A DNA stretch of 5,251 nucleotides from Candidatus Fibrimonadales bacterium (GCA_009777135.1 WRMM01000170.1:1-5251), one strand, 5' to 3'; positions 1 to 5,251 are shown, counted from the stretch's first letter. Translations and numbers: made by a program. Notes: a model not told the origin generated them from the sequence alone.

Positions 1-56
1 AAAACAAAAAAACAAACACAAAAGAAAGAAATAATAAAAGAAAAAAAGAAAGTATG
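1..56. other. Low-complexity A-rich end sequence
   Basis: This stretch is almost entirely A with scattered G, C and T, read as T-rich on the minus strand. It carries no plausible gene, promoter or RNA structure. Because it sits directly beyond a 23-base G run at the window edge, it is best explained as poor-quality read-end sequence at a contig terminus. A genuine AT-rich spacer cannot be excluded from the sequence alone. Confidence 0.6.
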
Positions 57-68
57 AGTTTGGCGGGC

Positions 69-91
69 GGGGGGGGGGGGGGGGGGGGGGG
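69..91. repeat. Homopolymeric G tract of 23 bases
   Basis: Twenty-three consecutive G residues follow a G-rich lead-in (GGCGGGC at 62-68). Long poly-G is a familiar artefact of two-colour Illumina chemistry and often marks false contig ends. Phase-variable genes also carry poly-G or poly-C tracts, usually shorter. The tract falls six codons into a possible minus-strand ORF, so a biological role is conceivable, but the junk-like sequence beyond it favours an artefact. Confidence 0.9.
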
Positions 92-108
92 TAGACAAAA
101 TTTATCAT
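91..108 (-). other. Possible start of a toxin gene cut off by the poly-G tract
   Basis: On the minus strand an ATG at 106-108 opens the codons M-I-N-F-V-Y and then enters the homopolymer, where it would read as polyproline followed by low-complexity Phe/Leu/Tyr. It begins 17 bases after the stop of the antitoxin-like ORF, the normal position for a toxin partner. A short hydrophobic start of this kind is compatible with the first strand of a PIN-domain (VapC-like) toxin. Six residues cannot establish a family, and no good ribosome-binding site is seen. Confidence 0.15.
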
Positions 109-125
109 GTTAATTACCAAATTAC

Positions 126-257
126 CTACACAGGGTACTCCTTAAAATCTTCCAATGGTTCATTAAAATCATCAGAAATGGCTATTGCGGCATCCTTAGC
201 CGTAATATAGTTATTTTGCTTGCACCTTTTAAATGCTCTGTCAATTTCAACACTCAT
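126..257 (-). CDS. Small ORF (43 aa) with an antitoxin-like C-terminal tail
   Basis: The ORF begins at an ATG overlapping the end of the lipoprotein gene by 11 bp and ends at TAG. The product is charged: a basic N-terminal third with R-A-F-K-R-C-K, then an acidic tail reading ISDDFNEPLEDFKEYPV. From memory, a D-F-D-E-P-L-E-D-F-K-E-Y type ending is very common in type II antitoxins (Phd/YefM and DUF2281-like), where the acidic tail binds the toxin. A full DNA-binding N-terminal domain is missing, so this is either a truncated remnant or a minimal antitoxin. No Shine-Dalgarno precedes the ATG, so expression would rely on coupling to the lipoprotein gene. An alternative is that it is the frameshifted 3' end of the lipoprotein. 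The reading frame looks coding, but the function is tentative. Confidence 0.45.
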   Translation of the reverse strand: MSVEIDRAFKRCKQNNYITAKDAAIAISDDFNEPLEDFKEYPV

Positions 258-561
258 CAACTATTTCTGCCTCATAATCCGGTGTATTATTATAATCTTC
301 ACAATCACTCGTTTTTATTTCTTCACATTCAAGCAATGAACCCAAAAAATAAACCTTGCAAGACACAATTTCTTCACCCCCATTGTAACTTGATGATGAC
401 TGACCTTCGCTAGAACTCGATGATGATTGACCTTCGCTAGAAGAACTGCTGCTCAAATATACCGCTCCATTTGCAGGGTCATTTGGATTATTGAACTCAA
501 AAGAAGTGCAGGAAGTTACCAGAACCCCAACTATTCCAATTAACAGGATTTTCAAAACCAT
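247..561 (-). CDS. Small lipoprotein with serine-rich linker
   Basis: This is a 104-residue predicted lipoprotein of unknown function. The N-terminus has one Lys, a hydrophobic core (LLIGIVGVLV, residues 6-15) and the lipobox V-T-S-C with lipidated Cys18. The next residue is Thr rather than Asp, which favours the outer membrane under the usual +2 rule. Residues 37-58 form a Ser-rich linker with two E-G-Q spacers; such linkers are typical of Fibrobacter surface and secreted proteins. The C-terminal 45 residues are acidic and contain Cys68, Cys79, Cys87 and Cys104, enough for two disulfides. The ATG overlaps the upstream gene by 10 bp and has a good Shine-Dalgarno 7 bases away. I recognise no domain in the small C-terminal part, which may be truncated given the short ORF directly behind it. 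Confidence 0.8.
   Translation of the reverse strand: MVLKILLIGIVGVLVTSCTSFEFNNPNDPANGAVYLSSSSSSEGQSSSSSSEGQSSSSYNGGEEIVSCKVYFLGSLLECEEIKTSDCEDYNNTPDYEAEIVDEC
392..445 (-). repeat. 27-bp tandem repeat, two copies, encoding the Ser linker
   Basis: Two adjacent 27-bp units (392-418 and 419-445) match at 23 of 27 positions. Each encodes nine residues of the S-S-S-S/E-G-Q type in the lipoprotein linker. The in-frame unit length means that gain or loss of a copy by slippage would lengthen or shorten the linker without breaking the gene. Confidence 0.8.
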
Positions 562-1346
562 ATATGCACTCCTATGCCAGCAGCTAGCAAAGTTCCGCCA
601 ACTATATAAGCAATATTGCGTTTTTGAACAGCGTTTTCAACTTTTTTCTGAGCGCCTTTATAATCAGCATCCTCTCCATTTAACGCCTCATAGTCTTTGT
701 GAAATTTTTTCGCCTCGCTCTCTTGCCAAACGCCAAAACCAACAGCCGCCACCCCAAGAACATCAAGCCCAATAGCAATGAACATTGGGGAGCGAGATTT
801 TTGAGTTTGGGGTATAGGGTTTATGGTTTGGGGTTCAGAATATTCTGGCAATACTGATAATTTTGAGAATTCTGGTTCAGACAATGAAGATAATTGTCCG
901 AACAACTCTGGAGCCTTTTCCCTCACTGTGGCTAACAAACCCATTATCCCGTCGCTCTCGGTCACAAAGCTGCCCAAAAGATTGCCGCTCATGGACTCGT
1001 AAAGCTCAACGGTGAGAGTTAGCTTTTCTCCAAATTTGCCCACAAAACCTTGAGTTACATACTCCGCGCCTATTGCTCGGCCTATTTCAACAGCACAGTT
1101 ATCATCGAAACATTCCTTTGCATCGTCTGGCGGCAGCAATTGTATAATATTGTCCCTTGTCAAGATGGAATATTCGTTTCGCGGCAAAGTTTGCCTCGCT
1201 CTTGTTCGCAGCTCATCCGTTAAATGACGAAATTCAGAAATAGTTACTTCTATATCCTCGCTGGCAGGAACTATTTCCAAAATAGCAATAATATTTGCCG
1301 CATTAGCCATAATTGCCATAAAAAACAAAGTAAAAATAAATTTCAT
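552..1346 (-). CDS. Exported TolB-N-like protein with two C-terminal membrane helices
   Basis: This 264-residue protein has a signal peptide (residues 1-16; M-A-N-A, cleavage probably before Ala17). Residues 18-150 resemble the alpha/beta fold of the TolB N-terminal/FlgO/CsgG-like group: an opening hydrophobic strand (IIAILEIV), a helix with L-T-D-E-L-R, a strand ending Y-S-I-L-T-R, and a G-A-E-Y-V-T-Q-G strand followed by a K-L-T-L-T-V-E-L strand. Cys79 and Cys84 flank a short acidic loop and may form a disulfide. A Ser/Pro-rich linker (151-186) leads to two hydrophobic segments (about 187-207 and 244-263) joined by a charged loop, and the protein ends right after the second. Its globular domain is therefore probably periplasmic and membrane-anchored. 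It starts 11 bp after the UvrA-like gene, without a visible Shine-Dalgarno, and overlaps the lipoprotein gene. The family placement is by pattern and the role is unknown. Confidence 0.75.
   Translation of the reverse strand: MKFIFTLFFMAIMANAANIIAILEIVPASEDIEVTISEFRHLTDELRTRARQTLPRNEYSILTRDNIIQLLPPDDAKECFDDNCAVEIGRAIGAEYVTQGFVGKFGEKLTLTVELYESMSGNLLGSFVTESDGIMGLLATVREKAPELFGQLSSLSEPEFSKLSVLPEYSEPQTINPIPQTQKSRSPMFIAIGLDVLGVAAVGFGVWQESEAKKFHKDYEALNGEDADYKGAQKKVENAVQKRNIAYIVGGTLLAAGIGVHIWF
569..574 (-). promoter_or_regulatory. Ribosome-binding site of the lipoprotein gene
   Basis: The minus strand reads TAGGAG, with its last base 7 nt before the ATG at 559-561. It lies inside the 3' end of the TolB-N-like gene and supports independent or coupled initiation at the overlapping start. 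It is one of the two clearest Shine-Dalgarno sequences in the window. Confidence 0.75.
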
Positions 1347-1357
1347 TGTTTGAAAAT

Positions 1358-3301
1358 TTAGTAAATTAAATACCCACCATTGTCTCCACCTTCCGGTCCC
1401 AGCTCAATCACGCAATCTGCCAGCTTAATCATATCGGGGTGGTGCTCCACAAAAACAACGGCGTGGCCAGCGTTGGAAAGCTTGCGCAAATGGTTCCACA
1501 AGGGTTGAATGTCGCGCAAATGCAAACCTGTGCTTGGCTCGTCTAAAAGGAAAATAGTGCTTTCTTTGTTTGATTTGCAAAGCTCGCTGGCAAGTTTCAA
1601 ACGCTGAATTTCTCCGCCGCTCATTGTGGTGGTTGCCTGCCCAAGCCTTAAATATCCAAGCCCAATGCTTTTCAGAATTTGCAAAGGCTTCTCTATTCTT
1701 CCCAATTCCTTGAAAAATTCGCAGGCAATTTCAATGCGCATGTCCAAAATATCCGCAATGCTTTTGCCTTTCCACAAAATAGTCAAAGTTTCATTGTTAT
1801 ACCTTTTGCCCTTGCAAGCCTCGCACAGCTCCCAAACATCGGAGAGAAAATGCATCTCTATCAGCTTATAGCCCCTGCCCTCGCACACCTCGCAGCGCCC
1901 ACCCTCTTTATTATAAGCAAACCGCCCAACATCATAGCCGCGAATTTTGCTCTCCGGCAGCTTGGCAAACAAATCCCGCAATTTTTCCAAAATGCTCATA
2001 TAGCTTACAGGCGTGGAGCGAGGGCTGGAATTTATAGGCGTTTGGTCAATAAAACAAGTTGGCTTTCCCTTTTTTTCTGCCTCTTCTTGAATACATTCCA
2101 TCAAAGTGCTTTTGCCAGACCCGCTAACCCCGGAAATAGCAGTAATAGCCCCGAATGGAATTTGGACGGAAATGTTTTTCAAATTATTTTTGGTGAGGTT
2201 GGAGAATTGCATGTACGTATTGCAAGCATCCCTGCAATTTGCATCTGTGAGCGTTTTTCGCCCCGCCAAAAAAGGGATTGTTGCGCTGTTTGGGAATTTT
2301 TTCATTGCCTTTGCGTTTGAGAGTTCCTCTGGTTTCCCCGTTGCCACAATTTCACCGCCGTACTCGCCTGCGTTTGGACCTAAATCTATAACGTAATCGC
2401 AAGCCTTTATAAATTCCAAATCATGCTCAACAACAACGATTGTGTTTCCTAAATCTCGCAGGCGGTAAAGCGAATCCAAAAGTTTTTTTGTGTCGCTTTG
2501 GTGCAAGCCTATGGTTGGTTCATCAAGCACGTATAGAACTCCCTCCAAACCGCTGCCTATCTGCCCGGCAAGGCGAAGTCTTTGCGCTTCGCCGCCACTC
2601 AGGGAATCGCCTCGGCGGTTCAGGGTTAAATATGGAATTCCCACATTGATTAAAAATTCCATTCTGCTCAGAATTTCTTTTAGCAAAGGCTTGGCTATTA
2701 TTTTTTGGGTTTTGTCAAATGGAATTTCTTTGAACCAGTTATATGCATCGGCTATTGAAAGCTTGCAGGCATCGCTTATGGATTTTCCGCCAATTTTCAC
2801 TGCCAAAAATTCTGGCTTCAATCGCTCGCCATTGCACTTTGGGCAAGTTTTTCCATGAATTTCGCCTATTCCTTGGCAATGCTGGCAGGCGCCAAAATGG
2901 CTGTTGAAGCTGAAATTTTTGGGGTCGTGGTTCGGAATGCCGAGCCGTGCCCACATTATGCGAAAGTAGTCGTAAATTTCCGTTAAGGTTGCAACCGTGC
3001 TTCTGGGGCTTTTGGCTGCGCTTTGCCTGTCTATTGCAATTGCTGGCGCAAGCCCATGAATGGAATCAACGCTGCCTCTGTCAATTTTCCCTAAAAATCT
3101 GCGGGCATAAGTTGAAAGGCATTCCAAAAATCTGCGTTGCCCTTCTGCAAAAAGCGTGTCAAAAGCCAAGCTGCTTTTGCCCGCTCCGCTAACCCCGGTA
3201 ATCACCGTTATTTTATGCCTAGGAATGCTAAGCGAAATATTTTTCAGATTATGCTTGCGCGCCCCATTTATTATAATGTCTAGGTTTTGCATTCCAAGCA
3301 A
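1358..3301 (-). CDS. Compact UvrA-like tandem ABC ATPase (UvrA paralogue)
   Basis: This is a cytosolic protein of the UvrA family, whose classical member finds damaged DNA and loads UvrB in excision repair. Both ABC modules look intact. Module I has Walker A GVSGAGKSS (36-44), signature LSGGE (234-238), Walker B LYVLDEP (256-262) and His293. Module II has GVSGSGKST (391-399), MSGGE (560-564), IFLLDEP (583-589) and His620. Zinc-binding pairs are Cys139/142 with Cys153/156, and Cys470/473 with Cys493/496. At 647 residues it is far below the roughly 940 of UvrA. About ten residues (120-129) replace the UvrB-binding domain, and about ten replace the insertion domain between the first two CxxC pairs. 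The C-terminus also stops just after GPEGGDNGG. It thus resembles class II/UvrA2 or DrrC-type paralogues and probably cannot recruit UvrB the usual way. The start is TTG with AAGGA 11 nt upstream; an ATG at 3290-3292 (644 aa) is equally compatible with the family. Confidence 0.9.
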   Translation of the reverse strand: MLGMQNLDIIINGARKHNLKNISLSIPRHKITVITGVSGAGKSSLAFDTLFAEGQRRFLECLSTYARRFLGKIDRGSVDSIHGLAPAIAIDRQSAAKSPRSTVATLTEIYDYFRIMWARLGIPNHDPKNFSFNSHFGACQHCQGIGEIHGKTCPKCNGERLKPEFLAVKIGGKSISDACKLSIADAYNWFKEIPFDKTQKIIAKPLLKEILSRMEFLINVGIPYLTLNRRGDSLSGGEAQRLRLAGQIGSGLEGVLYVLDEPTIGLHQSDTKKLLDSLYRLRDLGNTIVVVEHDLEFIKACDYVIDLGPNAGEYGGEIVATGKPEELSNAKAMKKFPNSATIPFLAGRKTLTDANCRDACNTYMQFSNLTKNNLKNISVQIPFGAITAISGVSGSGKSTLMECIQEEAEKKGKPTCFIDQTPINSSPRSTPVSYMSILEKLRDLFAKLPESKIRGYDVGRFAYNKEGGRCEVCEGRGYKLIEMHFLSDVWELCEACKGKRYNNETLTILWKGKSIADILDMRIEIACEFFKELGRIEKPLQILKSIGLGYLRLGQATTTMSGGEIQRLKLASELCKSNKESTIFLLDEPSTGLHLRDIQPLWNHLRKLSNAGHAVVFVEHHPDMIKLADCVIELGPEGGDNGGYLIY

Positions 3302-3312
3302 ATGTAGAAAAA

Positions 3313-3317
3313 TCCTT
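3313..3317 (-). promoter_or_regulatory. Probable ribosome-binding site of the UvrA-like gene
   Basis: The minus strand reads AAGGA, overlapping the TAA stop of trmJ. It lies 11 nt before the TTG at 3299-3301 and 20 nt before the alternative ATG at 3290-3292, so it favours the TTG, although the spacing is longer than ideal. Confidence 0.45.
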
Positions 3318-4008
3318 ACCTAGCCAAAGATTTCAGCAGGCCAAACAACGCCGAAAGCTCCGCTTGGGTGGGATTTAGCTTCTGCAGCCAAGCACGGATG
3401 GAAGCGTTTATCCAAGGCTGTTTTTTATACCTGTCTGATATGTTTTCGCGTATGAATTTTTCCAAGTTTTCAAGCTGTTCTATGGTTGCGGGTTTTCTGT
3501 GCGTTATGGGGAGTTTGTTTCTATGCGCCAAGCCTTCGCCGAGCAAGCCGGAGCGGCAAAGCTCGTAGCTTGCAACGCTCACTGCGTGGGAGAGGTTCAG
3601 GCTCATTAGACCGGCAACGGGGATTTCGCACTGAACTGCGCACAATTCAATTTCTTCAAAAGAAAGCCCGCAAGATTCGCGCCCAAAAATCAAAGCGATT
3701 GTTCCGTTTTTCTCTTTGCAAACAGAAGGCAACGCCGGCAGCGAAATATGCGGAACAATAGTGTCAAAAAGCCTGCGGCTAAAAGCAACGGTATATGAGC
3801 AATCTGCAATAGCTTCTTTTAAAGTGCTAAAAATCTTAGCATTATCCAAAACTTCTGCGCTGGCATGAGCAGTATCATAGCATTTTTTTGGCAAAGGCTT
3901 TGACTTGCGAACAATTCGCAAATCGCTAAGCCCATTGCTTCTCATGCTGCGGGCAACAAAACCAACGTTGTGAGGATGTTCCGGCTCAACTAAAATTACG
4001 GCAAACAT
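3316..4008 (-). CDS. tRNA (cytidine/uridine-2'-O-)-methyltransferase, TrmJ type
   Basis: This is a SPOUT-class (SpoU/TrmH superfamily) RNA methyltransferase. TrmJ uses S-adenosylmethionine to 2'-O-methylate nucleotide 32 in the anticodon loop of certain tRNAs, acting as a dimer with a trefoil knot. Motif 1 is at 14-27 (N-V-G-F-V-A-R-S-M-R-S-N-G-L), with Arg20 as the expected catalytic arginine. Motif 2 is FGRESCGL at 108-115. Motif 3 is SLNLSHAVSVASYEL at 136-150, with the conserved Asn138. A helical extension (about 175-230) matches the C-terminal part of E. coli TrmJ, and the 230-residue length is close to that protein; this separates it from the shorter TrmL. The ATG overlaps the FKBP gene by 13 bp and has no clear Shine-Dalgarno, suggesting translational coupling. 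The family is firm; the exact target nucleotide is inferred from homology. Confidence 0.9.
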   Translation of the reverse strand: MFAVILVEPEHPHNVGFVARSMRSNGLSDLRIVRKSKPLPKKCYDTAHASAEVLDNAKIFSTLKEAIADCSYTVAFSRRLFDTIVPHISLPALPSVCKEKNGTIALIFGRESCGLSFEEIELCAVQCEIPVAGLMSLNLSHAVSVASYELCRSGLLGEGLAHRNKLPITHRKPATIEQLENLEKFIRENISDRYKKQPWINASIRAWLQKLNPTQAELSALFGLLKSLAR

Positions 4009-5129
4009 TCTACAGCAAAAATAAGTGTAGCGTCTGGGGGTATTGGGCCTCCGCCTCTGGAGCCGTAGCCAAGGCTTGGAGGGATTAATAGCAAGCGTTT
4101 TTCGCCTGGCTTCATTCCTTGCAAACCTAAATCCCAGCCTCTTATAACACGGCCTACTCCGATTTCAAGAGTCATTGGCTCGCCTCTTTCTCTGGAGCTG
4201 TCAAATTTTGTGCCATCTGTAAGCCAGCCTGTGTAATGCACTTTGACAATATCGCCAGCTTGAACTAGCGCGCCGCTGCCTTCTTTTTGAATAAAATATT
4301 TTAAACCCTCAGGGCCATCAACCCATTTTATTGTTTCTGCTTTTGGGAAAAAATCCATCAAGGCAGCTACTTCTTCGTCAAATTGAAGCGCTTCTGCCTG
4401 AATGCGGAAAATGAGCATGGAGTTTGCAGGGATATTTGTCATTGGCACTGGGCCATAAGCCATGCTCGGCGAAACTCGAACCCATCTCACGCCGCCTTGT
4501 TTAAGCGATTCCAATCCGAGTTCCAAGCCTTTTACAAGCTTGCCCATTCCCAAAACAGCTTTCGCAGCCCTTCCAACATCTTTGGAGCTAGCAAATTTAT
4601 GGCCATTTGCAAGCCAGCCTGTGTGGTGAAATTCAAGTTCCATTCCAGTGCGAAGCTCTGCTCCCGTTCCGATTTTTTCATCAAAAATTTCTACGCCAGG
4701 CAGCAAGGTTTTCCATTTAAGAGCATCTGGCTTGAGCAATGTGTCTGGATCCAAGCCTTTTTGCGCGCTTACAAGTTCAACTTGAAACAGCAAATCCGAG
4801 TTTGCGGGAATTGGACCAACGGCATTGCTGCCATAAGCCAAAGCCGAAGGAATTTTCAGGTTGCGAATTTCGCCCGGTTTCATTCCTTCAATCCCAATAT
4901 CCCAGCCCCTAATCACCTGCCCTGCGCCAAGCATAAATTCCAAAGGCTCTCCCCTGTCGCGAGAGCTGTCAAACTTTGTGCTATCCGTGAGCCACCCTGT
5001 GTAATGCACTTGAACAAGCTGGCGAGTTTTAACCGGATCGCCTTCGCCTTCTTTGAAAACTTCAATGGCTACGTTTTGCGCCGCAGAATATCCTATAAAA
5101 CAAAAAATGAATAAAAATAAATTTCTCAA
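3996..5129 (-). CDS. Exported triple-domain FKBP-type peptidyl-prolyl isomerase
   Basis: FKBP enzymes catalyse cis-trans isomerisation of Xaa-Pro bonds and assist protein folding. A signal peptide (residues 1-17, S-A-A before Gln18) points to the periplasm or outside; no lipobox is present. Three FKBP domains follow at about 18-124, 140-250 and 272-377. Domains 1 and 3 keep the usual pocket: Tyr43/Tyr299, Phe53-Asp54/Phe309-Asp310, Val-Ile-x-x-Trp at 72-76 and 328-332, Tyr99/Tyr355 and Phe115/Phe371. Domain 2 has His169 for Tyr, Ala180 for Asp and Leu202 for Trp, so it is probably a binding or spacer module. Single-domain FKBPs are about 110 residues per unit. The start is TTG, chosen because the signal peptide begins there and AGGGAG lies 7 nt upstream. 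It follows pgi by 4 bp and overlaps trmJ by 13 bp. Confidence 0.92.
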   Translation of the reverse strand: MRNLFLFIFCFIGYSAAQNVAIEVFKEGEGDPVKTRQLVQVHYTGWLTDSTKFDSSRDRGEPLEFMLGAGQVIRGWDIGIEGMKPGEIRNLKIPSALAYGSNAVGPIPANSDLLFQVELVSAQKGLDPDTLLKPDALKWKTLLPGVEIFDEKIGTGAELRTGMELEFHHTGWLANGHKFASSKDVGRAAKAVLGMGKLVKGLELGLESLKQGGVRWVRVSPSMAYGPVPMTNIPANSMLIFRIQAEALQFDEEVAALMDFFPKAETIKWVDGPEGLKYFIQKEGSGALVQAGDIVKVHYTGWLTDGTKFDSSRERGEPMTLEIGVGRVIRGWDLGLQGMKPGEKRLLLIPPSLGYGSRGGGPIPPDATLIFAVECLP

Positions 5130-5133
5130 TTTT

Positions 5134-5251
5134 CTACTCCCTATTCTTCAAATACCATTTTATCAGCGCGTTGGTGCTGGAGTCGTGGGTTAGTTCAAGG
5201 TCGGGGTTGGTTTCGCCTTTTTCAAGTTCGGGGAGAATTTTGTTGGCAAGC
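5134..5251 (-). CDS. Glucose-6-phosphate isomerase, C-terminal fragment
   Basis: Only the last 38 residues lie in the window; the gene continues past the right edge. Glucose-6-phosphate isomerase interconverts glucose 6-phosphate and fructose 6-phosphate in glycolysis and gluconeogenesis. The fragment opens with LANKILPELE and contains T-H-D-S-S-T-N-A-L-I at 21-30. These match, from memory, the E. coli C-terminus (Q-L-A-N-R-I-L-P-E-L and S-H-D-S-S-T-N-G-L-I), including its distance to the stop. The catalytic lysine expected just upstream (G-V-E-L-G-K) lies outside the window. The stop is TAG at 5134-5136, 4 bp before the FKBP start, so pgi is probably the upstream gene of this operon segment. 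Confidence 0.88.
   Translation of the reverse strand, partial: LANKILPELEKGETNPDLELTHDSSTNALIKWYLKNRE
5137..5142 (-). promoter_or_regulatory. Ribosome-binding site of the FKBP gene
   Basis: The minus strand reads AGGGAG within the last codons of pgi, ending 7 nt before the TTG at 5127-5129. It decides the start: no in-frame ATG gives a complete signal peptide, so TTG initiation is well supported. Its position suggests coupling to termination of pgi translation. Confidence 0.75.

Noticed and set aside
1..108. Continuous minus-strand frame through the poly-G tract (polyproline then Phe/Leu-rich)
   Set aside because: The product is pure low complexity and depends on the homopolymer length; it is more likely artefact than a membrane peptide.
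60..130. Rho-independent terminator after the last minus-strand ORF
   Set aside because: No GC-rich hairpin followed by a T run is present; the G/C run cannot fold into a stem by itself.
216..413. Plus-strand 65-codon frame over the lipoprotein gene
   Set aside because: It is His/Asn/Phe-rich without a start signal, and overlaps the lipoprotein, whose lipobox and ribosome-binding site are convincing.
1679..2320. A 213-codon open frame on the plus strand across the UvrA-like gene
   Set aside because: It is antisense to conserved ABC ATPase motifs and shows no domain or hydrophobic pattern of its own; it is a by-product of codon usage on the other strand.
1358..3301. Calling this gene canonical uvrA
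   Set aside because: The UvrB-binding and insertion domains are missing, so a paralogue label is safer than the symbol uvrA.
3316..4008. TrmL or 23S rRNA 2'-O-methyltransferase (RlmB) assignment
   Set aside because: The N-terminal motif layout and the helical C-terminal extension fit TrmJ better; RlmB has an N-terminal RNA-binding domain that is absent here, and TrmL is shorter.
4383..5114. A 243-codon open frame on the plus strand across the FKBP gene
   Set aside because: It lies antisense to a clearly coding FKBP gene, its product has no recognisable motif and an odd Phe/Asn/Ala/Lys-rich composition, and no ribosome-binding site supports it.

Overview
The window is a bacterial chromosome fragment, probably from the Fibrobacterota (Fibrobacter-like). 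The grounds are a lipoprotein with the poly-serine linkers common in that group, moderate GC content, and a TolB-N-like membrane protein beside it. The assignment is an inference; no phylogenetic marker is present in full. The left end (about 1-91) is low-complexity sequence with a 23-base G run and looks like a contig end or sequencing artefact.

Every gene I can support lies on the minus strand, so transcription runs from high to low coordinates. In that order: the last 38 codons of glucose-6-phosphate isomerase (5134-5251), an exported protein of three tandem FKBP domains (3996-5129), a TrmJ-type tRNA 2'-O-methyltransferase (3316-4008), a very compact UvrA-like tandem ABC ATPase (1358-3301), an exported TolB-N-like protein with two C-terminal membrane helices (552-1346), a small serine-rich lipoprotein (247-561), and a 43-codon ORF whose tail resembles type II antitoxin C-termini (126-257). 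The first six codons of a possible next gene run straight into the G/C homopolymer.

Junctions are +4, -13, +14, +11, -10 and -11 bp. There is no room for an internal promoter or terminator, so the block is most likely one polycistronic unit with several translationally coupled starts. The contents are functionally mixed: central metabolism, periplasmic protein folding, tRNA modification, a DNA-damage-type ATPase and envelope proteins. Nothing suggests one joint pathway, except that the TolB-N-like protein and the lipoprotein may form an envelope pair.

I see no clearly new multi-gene system. The points most worth a second look are the UvrA paralogue lacking both the UvrB-binding and insertion domains, the triple FKBP with a degenerate middle domain, and the antitoxin-like ORF at the broken left end. 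No rRNA, tRNA, CRISPR array, insertion sequence or convincing terminator was seen.
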